From: Thermoguttaceae bacterium
Lineage (GTDB): Bacteria > Planctomycetota > Planctomycetia > Pirellulales > Thermoguttaceae
DNA length: 64,000 bases
Reading direction: 5' to 3'
NCBI GenBank assembly: GCA_017407125.1
Contig: JAFQXE010000024.1
Coordinates: forward strand, 1 to 64,000
Each line of letters starts with the position of its first letter. Position 1 is the stretch's first letter. Shown piece after piece: positions 44,024 to 52,636 of this stretch. Both the position numbers and the translations under genes were made by a program. The notes below the pieces were generated by a model. It was not told the DNA's origin. It did no database searches and worked only from the letters and a program-made list of their open reading frames with translations.

Positions 44024-45946
44024 ATGCGTCGATATATACTGTTACTGATTTTCGTCCTTTCCTTTTGTTTTGCCTCGGGAGCTCAGGCGCGTAAGCTGGC
44101 TCTGCTGGTAGGCGTGGACGATTACGAAAACATTCAATCGCTCAGATGCTGCGTCAACGACATGAACGCGCTCAAAGAGGCGTTGATAAAAATCGGCTTT
44201 GAAGAAGACGATATCCATACTCTTGTAACCGGCGGCGCGGACGAGGATTTGCCGACAAAAAAGAATATTGAACGGAGAATAATCTCTATTGTTTCTAATG
44301 CTCAACCTTCTGATATGATTTTCTTTGCGTTCTCAGGACATGGGGCGCAAGAGGGCAAAAACGTGTTTTTCTGTTCGCAGGATGTGAAACCGGAAAACAT
44401 CATGGGAACAACCGTTTCGCTTAACAAAGTAATGGGCGTTCTTGCCAAATGTAAAGCCCAATCCAAGTGGATTGTTGTCGACGTCTGCCGATACTATTCG
44501 ATACGAGCTGGACGAGGAATTAAAGAGCTTCCCGCCCCGCCGGCAGGAATCGCGCTTTTCCAGAGCTGCGCCAAAGGGGAAAAGAGTCAGGAAGACGGCT
44601 CTAACGGGAACAGTTATTTTATAAAAAACCTGATCGCCGCTCTTTCCAGCAACGCGGACGCCAATCACGATGATAAACTCACTGTGAAGGAAGTTTGCAA
44701 ATGGACGGCAGAGCATACCAAAACAGAAGTTCAGGAAACGGAAAAGGCTTTTCAACACCCCTCTTTCAGCGGCTCTGTTTCAGACTTCGTTCTGATTGAA
44801 GGTCAGCTCCCGGAACCGTTTGTACAAAAGAGTCAGAAGAGCGTTACAGTTCCTGGCGACTACGCGACTATCGAGGAGGCGTACAGCAAAGTAGAAGACG
44901 GGACAACCATTATTATTAAGCCGGGAAAATACAAGTTTTCAAAATCGATTTACGTGAACCGTCCTGTTACATTTCAAGGCGCTTCCAAACGTGCGGAAGA
45001 CGTCGTTATTGACTGCCCGTCCGAGGACGCGTTCTGCGTTGTCGGCGGTTCCCCGACGTTTCAATACCTTACCGTTAGCAGTGGAGGCGTCTCTTTCGCC
45101 GGCATTACCGTAGCCGAAGGTTCTCCAAAGATATTCCGGTGCGTTCTTACCTCGCGCCTGGGAAGCGCTATGTATGTTAAAGGCGCTAACTCCAACCCGC
45201 ACGTGGATTCGTGCATACTGAAAGATTGCGACGATGGATCCGGCATTTATGTTTTCAATCATGGTCGCGGTACTTATATTGACTGCGAAATTTACGGGAA
45301 CTCAGACGCGGGAATCAAAGTACTTGATTTTGGTAATCCGACCGTTATCAGGTGTAAAATCCACGATGGGAAAACTGGCGGCGTGTTTGTTTACGATAAA
45401 GGTCTGGGCGTCTTTAAGGATTGCGATATTTACAGAAACGAGTATGCAGGAATCGAGGTTCGAGAATCCGGGAATCCAACCGTTACCGGGTGCAAAATCC
45501 ATGACGGAACAACGTCAGGCGTGTATGTTTGGAATAGCGGTCTCGGAGTTTTCAACAACTGCGATATCTATAGAAACACGAATTCTGGAATTGCTGTGGA
45601 AGATTCCGGGAATCCAACCGTTACCGGGTGCAAAATTCATGACGGTAAATCAAGCGGCGTGTATGTTAGCGAAAAGGGGCAGGGTACGTTCAAGAACTGC
45701 GAGAGTTACAGAAATTTTGATGCGGGAATTGTTGTTTGTGATTTTGGAAATCCAACCGTTATTGGATGTAAAATTTATGAGGGAAGGGGAAGCGGAGTAT
45801 ATATTGATAAAAATGGAATGGGAACGTTTAATAACAACATGCTGATAAAGAATTTCATGAATGGTCGGCCGTGTAACTGGTATATCTCCCCTGACGCAGG
45901 CAAAGTAAAAGGCGTGGGAAACAAACCGCCGATTGGCAGAGGATAA
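44024..45946 (+). CDS. Secreted caspase-like peptidase fused to a parallel beta-helix
   Basis: From ATG 44024 (GGAGA 8 nt upstream) the protein has 640 residues: a signal peptide (about 1-22, ending AQA), a caspase-like C14 domain (about 24-260) and a right-handed beta-helix (about 275-620). The catalytic dyad is His106 in FSGHGAQ and Cys155 in VVDVCR. The helix contains four exact-length 46-residue repeats, consensus GNPTVTGCKIHDG...GVYV...G-GxF-NCDIYRN, each adding turns of helix. Caspase-like proteins with repeat domains (orthocaspases) are known in bacteria, cleaving after basic residues. A fusion to a NosD-type beta-helix and export signal suggests a surface or extracellular enzyme, perhaps binding carbohydrate. 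It is monocistronic. Confidence 0.85.
   Translation: MRRYILLLIFVLSFCFASGAQARKLALLVGVDDYENIQSLRCCVNDMNALKEALIKIGFEEDDIHTLVTGGADEDLPTKKNIERRIISIVSNAQPSDMIFFAFSGHGAQEGKNVFFCSQDVKPENIMGTTVSLNKVMGVLAKCKAQSKWIVVDVCRYYSIRAGRGIKELPAPPAGIALFQSCAKGEKSQEDGSNGNSYFIKNLIAALSSNADANHDDKLTVKEVCKWTAEHTKTEVQETEKAFQHPSFSGSVSDFVLIEGQLPEPFVQKSQKSVTVPGDYATIEEAYSKVEDGTTIIIKPGKYKFSKSIYVNRPVTFQGASKRAEDVVIDCPSEDAFCVVGGSPTFQYLTVSSGGVSFAGITVAEGSPKIFRCVLTSRLGSAMYVKGANSNPHVDSCILKDCDDGSGIYVFNHGRGTYIDCEIYGNSDAGIKVLDFGNPTVIRCKIHDGKTGGVFVYDKGLGVFKDCDIYRNEYAGIEVRESGNPTVTGCKIHDGTTSGVYVWNSGLGVFNNCDIYRNTNSGIAVEDSGNPTVTGCKIHDGKSSGVYVSEKGQGTFKNCESYRNFDAGIVVCDFGNPTVIGCKIYEGRGSGVYIDKNGMGTFNNNMLIKNFMNGRPCNWYISPDAGKVKGVGNKPPIGRG
45332..45883 (+). 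repeat. Four tandem 138-bp repeats in the beta-helix region
   Basis: Units start near 45332, 45470, 45608 and 45746, all exactly 138 bp (46 codons). Units 2 and 3 are closest (both with GGGAATCCAACCGTTACCGG). Exact length conservation preserves the helix pitch. Confidence 0.85.
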
Positions 45947-46065
45947 GGTTGAAAGATGTAATGGAACGTCTGCGGTTTCTGCGTTCTCTATCTATCTTTC
46001 ATCCAACTAGAAAATGAGAGATCCTTTTTTGTCAAAAGTTTTGATAATAATTAACTAATCCCTCT

Positions 46066-46092
46066 TTGAAAAAAATAAAAAAAGTGTATAAT
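46066..46092 (+). promoter_or_regulatory. Promoter for homoserine dehydrogenase
   Basis: TTGAAA (46066-46071), 15-nt spacer, TATAAT (46087-46092) preceded by GTG, about 80 nt before the ATG. Confidence 0.5.
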
Positions 46093-46173
46093 GCTATATC
46101 GATTTTCGAATCTCTAACGTGAATATTGTTTCATGATTAGAGGTTTATTCGTAAATTTAAACTGCATAAAATA

Positions 46174-47487
46174 ATGACGACTAAAAAAGAAACTGTTAAA
46201 GTTGGATTGGTTGGATTCGGAACCATCGGGACGGGAGTTGCGAAACTTCTGCTCAACGAGAAGAAACTCATGGCTCAGCGCAGCGGCGTTGACCTGGTTT
46301 TGGCGCGCATCGCCGACCTCGACACGACGCGCGACCGCGGCGTTCCCAAGGCGATGAAAATCCTTACCAATTCCGCAGACGATATTATCAACGACCCGGA
46401 AATCTCCATCGTTGTCGAGCTGGTTGGCGGCACGACGTACGCTAAAACTCTTGTAGAAAAAGCGCTCAACGCCCATAAAAACGTAGTAACAGCAAACAAG
46501 GCTCTTTTGGCGACCTACGGCAAGGAACTGTTCGACCTGGCGCGCGCCAACGGCTGCACAATCGCGTTTGAGGCAGCGGTTGCTGGCGGCATTCCCATCA
46601 TTGCCGGCATCGGACAGTCGCTTCAGGCGAACAACATCCAGTCCATTCGAGCCATTCTCAACGGGACAAGCAACTTCATTCTTTCCACCATGGAAGAAAC
46701 CGGCGCGGACTATGACGCTACCGTCAAAGAAGCCCAGCGACTTGGCTACGCGGAAGCCAATCCCGCTTTGGACGTCAACGGGTCAGACGCCGCGCAAAAG
46801 CTGGCGATTTTGGCGCATCTGTCGTTCGGCGCGATTGTCAACTGGAAGGACATCCCCCGCGTTGGCATTGACGTCGTTCAAAGCGTTGACATGTACTTCG
46901 CCAAACAGCTGGGATACAAAATCCGGCTTTTGGGCGTTGCGAACAACACCAAATCCGGGCTGGAACTGAGCGTGTCTCCAACGCTGGTCAAACAGGGAAC
47001 CAACCTGTCCAACGTTTCCGGCGCGTTCAACGCGGTCAGAGTCGTCGGCGACGCGGTCGGCAACGTCTTCTTCTACGGAAAAGGCGCAGGAGAACTCCCC
47101 ACCGCCAGCGCGGTCGTGGCTGACATTCTCGACACCGCCATCGGTCGGACGGCTATCACGTTCAAGACGCTCAACCTGTGGGGAGACGAACGCCCCGCCG
47201 CCCCGTTGAGAAATCCGGACGACGTCGAAGGACGCTATTATCTCCGCATGGACGTTGCAGACGCGACGGGCGTCATGGCGCAAATTGCCGACATCTTGGC
47301 AAAGTCGTCGATTTCCATCGCGTCGCTGCTTCAGTACGGAAACGGCAACGGGAAATCCAACGGAACCGTCCCGATGATTATCTTGACCCACGGAACCAAC
47401 GAAGGCGCGGTTAATCAGGCGATTGAGAAGATCAAAGCCCTCAAATGCGTCAAAGGCGCGCCTGTCAAACTGAGAATTCTGGACTAA
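46174..47487 (+). CDS. hom: Homoserine dehydrogenase
   Basis: The 437-residue protein has an NAD(P)-binding domain (GFGTIGTGVAKLL, 14-26), the central catalytic region (VTANKALLATYGKELFDLA, AAVAGGIPII, ILNGTSNFIL, and GYAEANPALDVNGSDAAQKLAILA with the conserved Asp/Lys) and a C-terminal ACT domain (about 350-437, YYLRMDVADATGVMAQIADIL) that typically gives feedback inhibition by threonine. It reduces aspartate semialdehyde to homoserine for threonine and methionine synthesis. With dapA at 10.5 kb, both branches of the aspartate pathway are in the window but not linked. A long hairpin follows it. Confidence 0.97.
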   Translation: MTTKKETVKVGLVGFGTIGTGVAKLLLNEKKLMAQRSGVDLVLARIADLDTTRDRGVPKAMKILTNSADDIINDPEISIVVELVGGTTYAKTLVEKALNAHKNVVTANKALLATYGKELFDLARANGCTIAFEAAVAGGIPIIAGIGQSLQANNIQSIRAILNGTSNFILSTMEETGADYDATVKEAQRLGYAEANPALDVNGSDAAQKLAILAHLSFGAIVNWKDIPRVGIDVVQSVDMYFAKQLGYKIRLLGVANNTKSGLELSVSPTLVKQGTNLSNVSGAFNAVRVVGDAVGNVFFYGKGAGELPTASAVVADILDTAIGRTAITFKTLNLWGDERPAAPLRNPDDVEGRYYLRMDVADATGVMAQIADILAKSSISIASLLQYGNGNGKSNGTVPMIILTHGTNEGAVNQAIEKIKALKCVKGAPVKLRILD

Positions 47488-47518
47488 AGATTTTTGATCT
47501 GAACTAAAGATATTTAAC

Positions 47519-47571
47519 GGGTCGCGTTCCTTCCTTTCGGATACAATCTCCGAATAGCAGGAACGCGACCC
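47519..47571. terminator. Long hairpin between convergent hom and PEP-CTERM genes
   Basis: A perfect 13-bp stem (GGGTCGCGTTCCT/AGGAACGCGACCC) encloses an inner TTCGG..CCGAA pairing. It lacks a U tract on both sides, so intrinsic termination is uncertain, but position between two stop codons fits a bidirectional barrier. Confidence 0.6.
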
Positions 47572-47593
47572 CATTTCTACTTATTTCTTTCTG

Positions 47594-50500
47594 CTAATTT
47601 CTGCGTTTACGCCAGTACATCAGCCCAGCAACGCCAAGAACTAACAGCGCCCACGTTGACGGTTCCGGAACGGCGTTGGAGTCCAACGTTGCGTAAACTG
47701 TGTCGCCCTCAACTTTCAGGTTCCAAAAATATGCATCGTCTTCCGATAAAAGACCGTTCCAGAAATCATCTGTAGCCAAAGCGCCATCAAAATTACGGGA
47801 AACAAATTCGTCATTTTCGTTATACGCTCCCTGGACAAGAATCGGATACGTCGCACCAGGCTGAACCGACGAGAAGGACAGATCGAGAACGGATTTTTCA
47901 TCAATGGTAAACGTATCGGCGGTAAGCTTGTCCATGCCGGTGGCGTCCTGTTCAATGAGCAATGTTGCGTCTTCTTTGAGAATGTATCCGCCGCCGAAAG
48001 TCGCCTCTCCAACGGAATTGCCCGGCGAGAAAACAGTATCGGGGTTAACCGTAATGCCGCCGGTCATATAGCCTTTGAAATCGAGATTTCCTGAGGAAAC
48101 GACCAGGCTTTGAGCGTCGACTTTCCCGTTGGCGCCGGTATAGATTTGCAGCGTTCCATCGCCTTGCTTTTCGATCTGTTTGCCAGTTGCAAAAATCGAC
48201 CCGATGAACTTGGACAATTGGCTGTTAGTAAGCGTCAAATCATGAGCAGACGCGTCCAGCGCGGCAACAACGTTTCCATCGTCGTCCAAGCTTCCGCCGG
48301 AAAGATTGAACAGTTCCCCGCCATTGGACAGAACCAGAGTTCCCGACTCAATCGTAGTCGAGCCGGTATATTCAGGAGCTTTATCTAAAGTCTGCGTTCC
48401 AGTTCCAGTGATAACCAGAGCAATGTTGCCTTTAACGGAACTCTTGAATGTCAAATTCTTACCCGTTGTGTCAATCGTTAATGATGACAACGATTCTGTA
48501 TTATTATAAATTGGACCTTTATCGGCATCGCTATAAAGACCTTTGAAGGTCTGGCTGTAACCGTTCATATCCAGCGTACCGTAAACGTCTGCTTGACCGA
48601 CGTTCAATCCAAAGGCGTTATTCCTTCCCAGCCTAACTCTGCCTTGTAAAGCTCCTTGGGAAGCATTGTCATAAAAAATTCGGATCTTTCCTGTAACGTC
48701 ACATGTTGTATCCATGACAATCCAGGCGTCATTTTCATTATTCCCAAATCTCAAATCGCCGGAACCGGATATAGATCCTGAAAATGTCGTATCGACAGTG
48801 TTCTTCAGCGTCAGATTGTTTGCCCCGTAGTTGACAGTTCCCGCGCCGGAAAGATCGTTCAGCTTACCGCCAGCAGACAAAGCCAGCGTTCCCGATTCAA
48901 CCGTTGTCGCGCCGGTATATTCAGGCGCTTTGCTTAACGTCTGCGTTCCAGTTCCAGTTATATCCAAAGCAATGTTGCCTTTAATAGAACTCTGGAACGT
49001 CAAATTCTTTCCCGTTGTATCAATCGTTAATGTTGACAGCGTTGTTGAATTATTATAAATTGAACCTTTATCGCCGTTGTTATACAGACCGTTGAATCTT
49101 TGGCTGTACCCGTTCATATCCAATGTTCCATAAATGTTCGCCTGACCGGCATTGGCGCCAAAGGGCTGAGCAGAGCCAAGCTGCAATCTGCCTTGATTGG
49201 ATTCCGAACCATAGTTAATCTGAACGCCGCCAGTAAATGAATTGCCGTTACAAGTTGTCGCCATTGTCATTACTGCGTTTTTATTATTCGAGGGAAAAAC
49301 TACAGTTCCAGAACCGTACAGAGATCCTGAAAACGTCGTACTGGCAGAATTGCTCAAAGTCAGAGTATTACTTCCAAATTTGACAGTTCCCGCGCCGGAA
49401 AGGTTGTACAGCGTACCGCCAGCGTCCAACTGAAGCGTACCAGCTTGAACAGTCGTCGAACCTGTATAAGCTGGAGCCTGTTTCAAAATCTGAGTTCCTG
49501 TGCCGTCGCCAGTTAAAACCAGACTCAGCGCGCCTTCAAATACGCCTCCATAAACCTTACTGGCATTGTTATTAAGCTTTAAAGTCAAAACAGAAGAGCT
49601 TGTACCTCCAACTGTACCAGCAGTAGTACTGTCGCGGTTAGCCAATCCAGCAAACGTTTGGCTGTACCCATTCATATCTAAAGTACCCCAAATCCTTGCT
49701 TCGCCAGCATTGGTTCCAAACGGATTGTTCGCGCCCAATCTCAGCAATCCATACGAACCGCTTTCATTGTCTGTATGTATAGAGCCTGTAAATGAATTAT
49801 CTGTGCAGGTGGTTGCTGCAACCACCCATCCAGAATCGACTTTTACATGGAATTTTCCAGAACCGGTAATAGAGCCGGTTAGCGTCATATTTTCAGACCA
49901 ACCGGACTTAAAATAGGATTCTGCAGTCAGGTTTAGCGGAGCGCTGACAGTAACCGTTCTTCCATCGGTTGCGTTGCGTAAAGTTCCTCCGCTGAGCGTA
50001 ATTCCTTTGTCGAAGCTGAAATTTGATTCAGCTCGCAATTCACCGCCAGAACTAACGGTAATAGAGCCGTTACCCGTCCAAGCGCCCTTGACAGTTACAG
50101 ATTCAGAGTTGATATTGATATTGCCATCTACACGAACAGTCCCTCCATTAGATATAATCCTGGCGCCAGCTCCAAGCGTAATTTGGTTATTGGCAGTTCC
50201 CAAAGCCAGAGTTCCAGATTTGGAGGTCATTACAACATTGGATATATCGCCATTGAGAACCTGCGTACCTGCGCCGACGTAATCAAAGACTTTTTTACCC
50301 ATGTTAATTGTTCCATTATACGTAAAGGTTTGGTCTGACGTTACGCCATTGCCGACAGAAATGCCTTTTCCGCTGGACTGAGTATCGATCATCTGAGCGC
50401 CGGCGTCTCCTAGTAAACCTCCGACTTTCATTTGAGTTCCGTCCCACAAGTTTACGATACCGGTTGACCCGATTTTAAGCGCAGCTTTATTGTCAGTCCA

Positions 50501-52219
50501 ATTTTGAGACGTATAACCGCCATTCATGAAATAGCCGTTTTTAACGTAAATCGTGGAATTCTTATCCATGCTGATTGTTATAGTAGATCCATTTCCGTTT
50601 GATACGGCAACGTGTCCGCCGCCGTCAATAAGCAGCGTTCCGCCGGTTCCGTTAATTGTAACGCCGGCGTTATCTGCTCCTGAGCAAATCGCATTATTTT
50701 GGTTATGAACGACATCCGTTGTTCTATCGTTATAAAATTCCAGCGTACCGCCGTTGACGTTAAATGTCAGCGCAGAAGAATTTTGTGGCGTTGTATTGTA
50801 ATACGTCAACGTTGAACCGGACGGCACGTCAATCTCTGAAGACGCCAATTTCCCGCTGCCGCTGAGCTTCAGCGTTCCGCCGGAAACGGTCGTTTTGCCG
50901 GTGAACGTGGTGTTGGCGGTGGTGAGCTCAAGCGTTCCCGCGCCGGTTTTGGTCAAACCGCCAGCTCCGGAAATTGTAAACGAAGACAACGTTTTAGAAA
51001 CGCCTTGACCAGCGTTCAGTTCCAACGATCCGGTTGAACCAGCGCTGCCAAGGTTCACTGTTCCGGTAAGAGAATCAATATAATCCATATTCGCCGTCAG
51101 CTTGCCTCCGTTGGAAACCGTAACGTTCTGAAGTTGATAAACATTGGTTGAATCGTTTGCTCGTCCAGCAATTGTAACCTGGGCTTTATTAATTACCGTT
51201 TGAACGTTTGTTTTTTCGACATAAATGCCGCCGTCAAAAGAATAGGTTCCGCTGTCGGTAAAGCTTAACACTGTACCGGAAGAGCCGTATAAATACAGGT
51301 CGTTACCATTTGCGGCTGTATTTCCTGTAAATACGGCAGACGTGTTATTGCCAGAAAATACAACTGAATTCGCGCTATAAATCGCGCCGCCATATTCTCC
51401 CGCTGTGTTGCCGCTGAATTCGATTGTTGGATTGTCGCCCTGACCGGTGATCGCCAGCGTTCCTCCATAACTATAGATGGCGCCGCCATGATTGGCGTTG
51501 GCAGTATTATTGGTGAATTTGACGACGTTGCCAGTAATTGTGGTTTCTGCGCCGTGGATCGCGCCGCCATACGTTTTAGCGTAGTTGTTGTTAAACTCGA
51601 TTTTGCCAGTTCCAGATCCAGTTATGGTTAGAGCTCCGGCGTTGTCCATCGCTATTACTCCGCCAGAGTAACCGCTATTTTTAAAACCGGAAAATGTGAC
51701 GTTGTCCACTGTCAAGTTAACTGTAGTGGAAGACGTACTACTGTGAAAGAAAAGACCAATCGCGTCTGAAATCTCGCTGTCAGAACCCTGAATGGACAAA
51801 TCTTTGAGCGTCATTGAGGCATTTGTTCCGCTGGTTGTGTTAAAGTTGTAAAAACGATCGGAGCCTGCGGTTTTCTTTATTGTTCGCATTGTGCCAGGCG
51901 TATCAGACTGAATTGTAAAGTTCAAATACGCGCCGTTGTTACTTTCGAGATTCAATCTTCCATTTTGCGTGGCGTCGCCCGAAAGCTTAAGCACGTCGCC
52001 TAATGCGGCGCCTTCTGTCTTTTGAACCGTAGTGATGTCTGTGCCAGAAGCGTTAGACTCCGTCGCACCGTCGGCATACCGAAATACCGTATCTGGCTCG
52101 GTGTCTTGAGCATAGGTAAAGACAGTAAGAACAAAAACTGACAGAACAGAAATGAGAATCCGCCCGCATGTTAAAATGCGGGGGGAGGACAGAATAATCG
52201 GTTTCCGAGAATTAGTCAT
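47594..52219 (-). CDS. Giant PEP-CTERM surface protein with Pmp-like and beta-strand repeats
   Basis: The 1541-residue protein has a signal sequence (about 15-37, VFVLTVFTYAQ). Residues about 170-310 carry Chlamydia Pmp-type repeats: GGVI, then GGAIHGAETTITGN, GGAIYSYGG and GGAIYSANSVVFSGN with FTNN/FSGN words. Then come autotransporter-type beta-strand repeats, including about 130-residue units with IYGTLDMNGYSQ...TTVESGTLxLSxGG occurring about three times. The end is VPEPSTWALLVLGVAGLMYWRKRRN, a PEP-CTERM tail for exosortase sorting. A long beta-helical surface fibre or adhesin is inferred. It shares promoter and module content with the next gene, so the pair arose by duplication. Confidence 0.85.
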   Translation of the reverse strand: MTNSRKPIILSSPRILTCGRILISVLSVFVLTVFTYAQDTEPDTVFRYADGATESNASGTDITTVQKTEGAALGDVLKLSGDATQNGRLNLESNNGAYLNFTIQSDTPGTMRTIKKTAGSDRFYNFNTTSGTNASMTLKDLSIQGSDSEISDAIGLFFHSSTSSTTVNLTVDNVTFSGFKNSGYSGGVIAMDNAGALTITGSGTGKIEFNNNYAKTYGGAIHGAETTITGNVVKFTNNTANANHGGAIYSYGGTLAITGQGDNPTIEFSGNTAGEYGGAIYSANSVVFSGNNTSAVFTGNTAANGNDLYLYGSSGTVLSFTDSGTYSFDGGIYVEKTNVQTVINKAQVTIAGRANDSTNVYQLQNVTVSNGGKLTANMDYIDSLTGTVNLGSAGSTGSLELNAGQGVSKTLSSFTISGAGGLTKTGAGTLELTTANTTFTGKTTVSGGTLKLSGSGKLASSEIDVPSGSTLTYYNTTPQNSSALTFNVNGGTLEFYNDRTTDVVHNQNNAICSGADNAGVTINGTGGTLLIDGGGHVAVSNGNGSTITISMDKNSTIYVKNGYFMNGGYTSQNWTDNKAALKIGSTGIVNLWDGTQMKVGGLLGDAGAQMIDTQSSGKGISVGNGVTSDQTFTYNGTINMGKKVFDYVGAGTQVLNGDISNVVMTSKSGTLALGTANNQITLGAGARIISNGGTVRVDGNININSESVTVKGAWTGNGSITVSSGGELRAESNFSFDKGITLSGGTLRNATDGRTVTVSAPLNLTAESYFKSGWSENMTLTGSITGSGKFHVKVDSGWVVAATTCTDNSFTGSIHTDNESGSYGLLRLGANNPFGTNAGEARIWGTLDMNGYSQTFAGLANRDSTTAGTVGGTSSSVLTLKLNNNASKVYGGVFEGALSLVLTGDGTGTQILKQAPAYTGSTTVQAGTLQLDAGGTLYNLSGAGTVKFGSNTLTLSNSASTTFSGSLYGSGTVVFPSNNKNAVMTMATTCNGNSFTGGVQINYGSESNQGRLQLGSAQPFGANAGQANIYGTLDMNGYSQRFNGLYNNGDKGSIYNNSTTLSTLTIDTTGKNLTFQSSIKGNIALDITGTGTQTLSKAPEYTGATTVESGTLALSAGGKLNDLSGAGTVNYGANNLTLKNTVDTTFSGSISGSGDLRFGNNENDAWIVMDTTCDVTGKIRIFYDNASQGALQGRVRLGRNNAFGLNVGQADVYGTLDMNGYSQTFKGLYSDADKGPIYNNTESLSSLTIDTTGKNLTFKSSVKGNIALVITGTGTQTLDKAPEYTGSTTIESGTLVLSNGGELFNLSGGSLDDDGNVVAALDASAHDLTLTNSQLSKFIGSIFATGKQIEKQGDGTLQIYTGANGKVDAQSLVVSSGNLDFKGYMTGGITVNPDTVFSPGNSVGEATFGGGYILKEDATLLIEQDATGMDKLTADTFTIDEKSVLDLSFSSVQPGATYPILVQGAYNENDEFVSRNFDGALATDDFWNGLLSEDDAYFWNLKVEGDTVYATLDSNAVPEPSTWALLVLGVAGLMYWRKRRN

Positions 52220-52478
52220 AATTCTTCTATGTATTGGTTAAAAATTGGGAAATTGGGTTTGATAAACAATCGGTATGTATATACTTTGACGCAATTATCA
52301 AAAATATGTTCCTAAATATATATTATACACGCGAATTTTGATTCTGCAAGGAAATAGGAGAAAAAATTTTAAAATATTGCGGCAAGACAGAGAAGATAGG
52401 CAATTTTATTAAGAAAACCGTAGGAATAGAGCAGGGGGAGGGAGAAAAAACGCCGTTCAGCCCGGTTCGCGAGCGTGT
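52220..52478. repeat. Duplicated promoter/leader region, copy 1
   Basis: About 260 bp match 55562-55818 in order, from the AGAAGAATTATG start area through the promoter to AAACGCCGTTCAGCCCGGTT. The two copies differ by scattered changes and small indels. Confidence 0.85.
52322..52349 (-). promoter_or_regulatory. Promoter of the 1541-residue PEP-CTERM gene
   Basis: On the minus strand, TTGCAG (52349-52344), 16-nt spacer, TATAAT (52327-52322) preceded by GTG; leader of about 100 nt. Confidence 0.65.
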
Positions 52479-52482
52479 GGCG

Positions 52483-52610
52483 GGCGCTGAAGAAATTTTA
52501 GCCGCAAAGAACGCAAAGAGCGCAAAGAAATTTTTAAAACTTCGCGAACATTGCAAACTTCGCGTGAGCCTTTTCCGGGGGCTTACGCACCCCGGCTCGC
52601 CTACGCTTTG
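52483..52610 (+). repeat. CGCAAAG module with CCGGGG/CCCCGG hairpin, copy 1
   Basis: GCTGAAGAAATTTTAGCC, then CGCAAAGAACGCAAAGAGCG, CTTCGCGAACATTGC, CGCGTGAGCC, and CCGGGG-GCTTACGCAC-CCCGG. Minus-oriented relatives lie at 61104-61186 and 61990-62135. After it, 52612-52646 stutters AATTACGAATTCCGCATTAC into the PEP-CTERM stop. Confidence 0.75.
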
Positions 52611-52636
52611 CGTAATTACGAATTCCGCATTACGAA

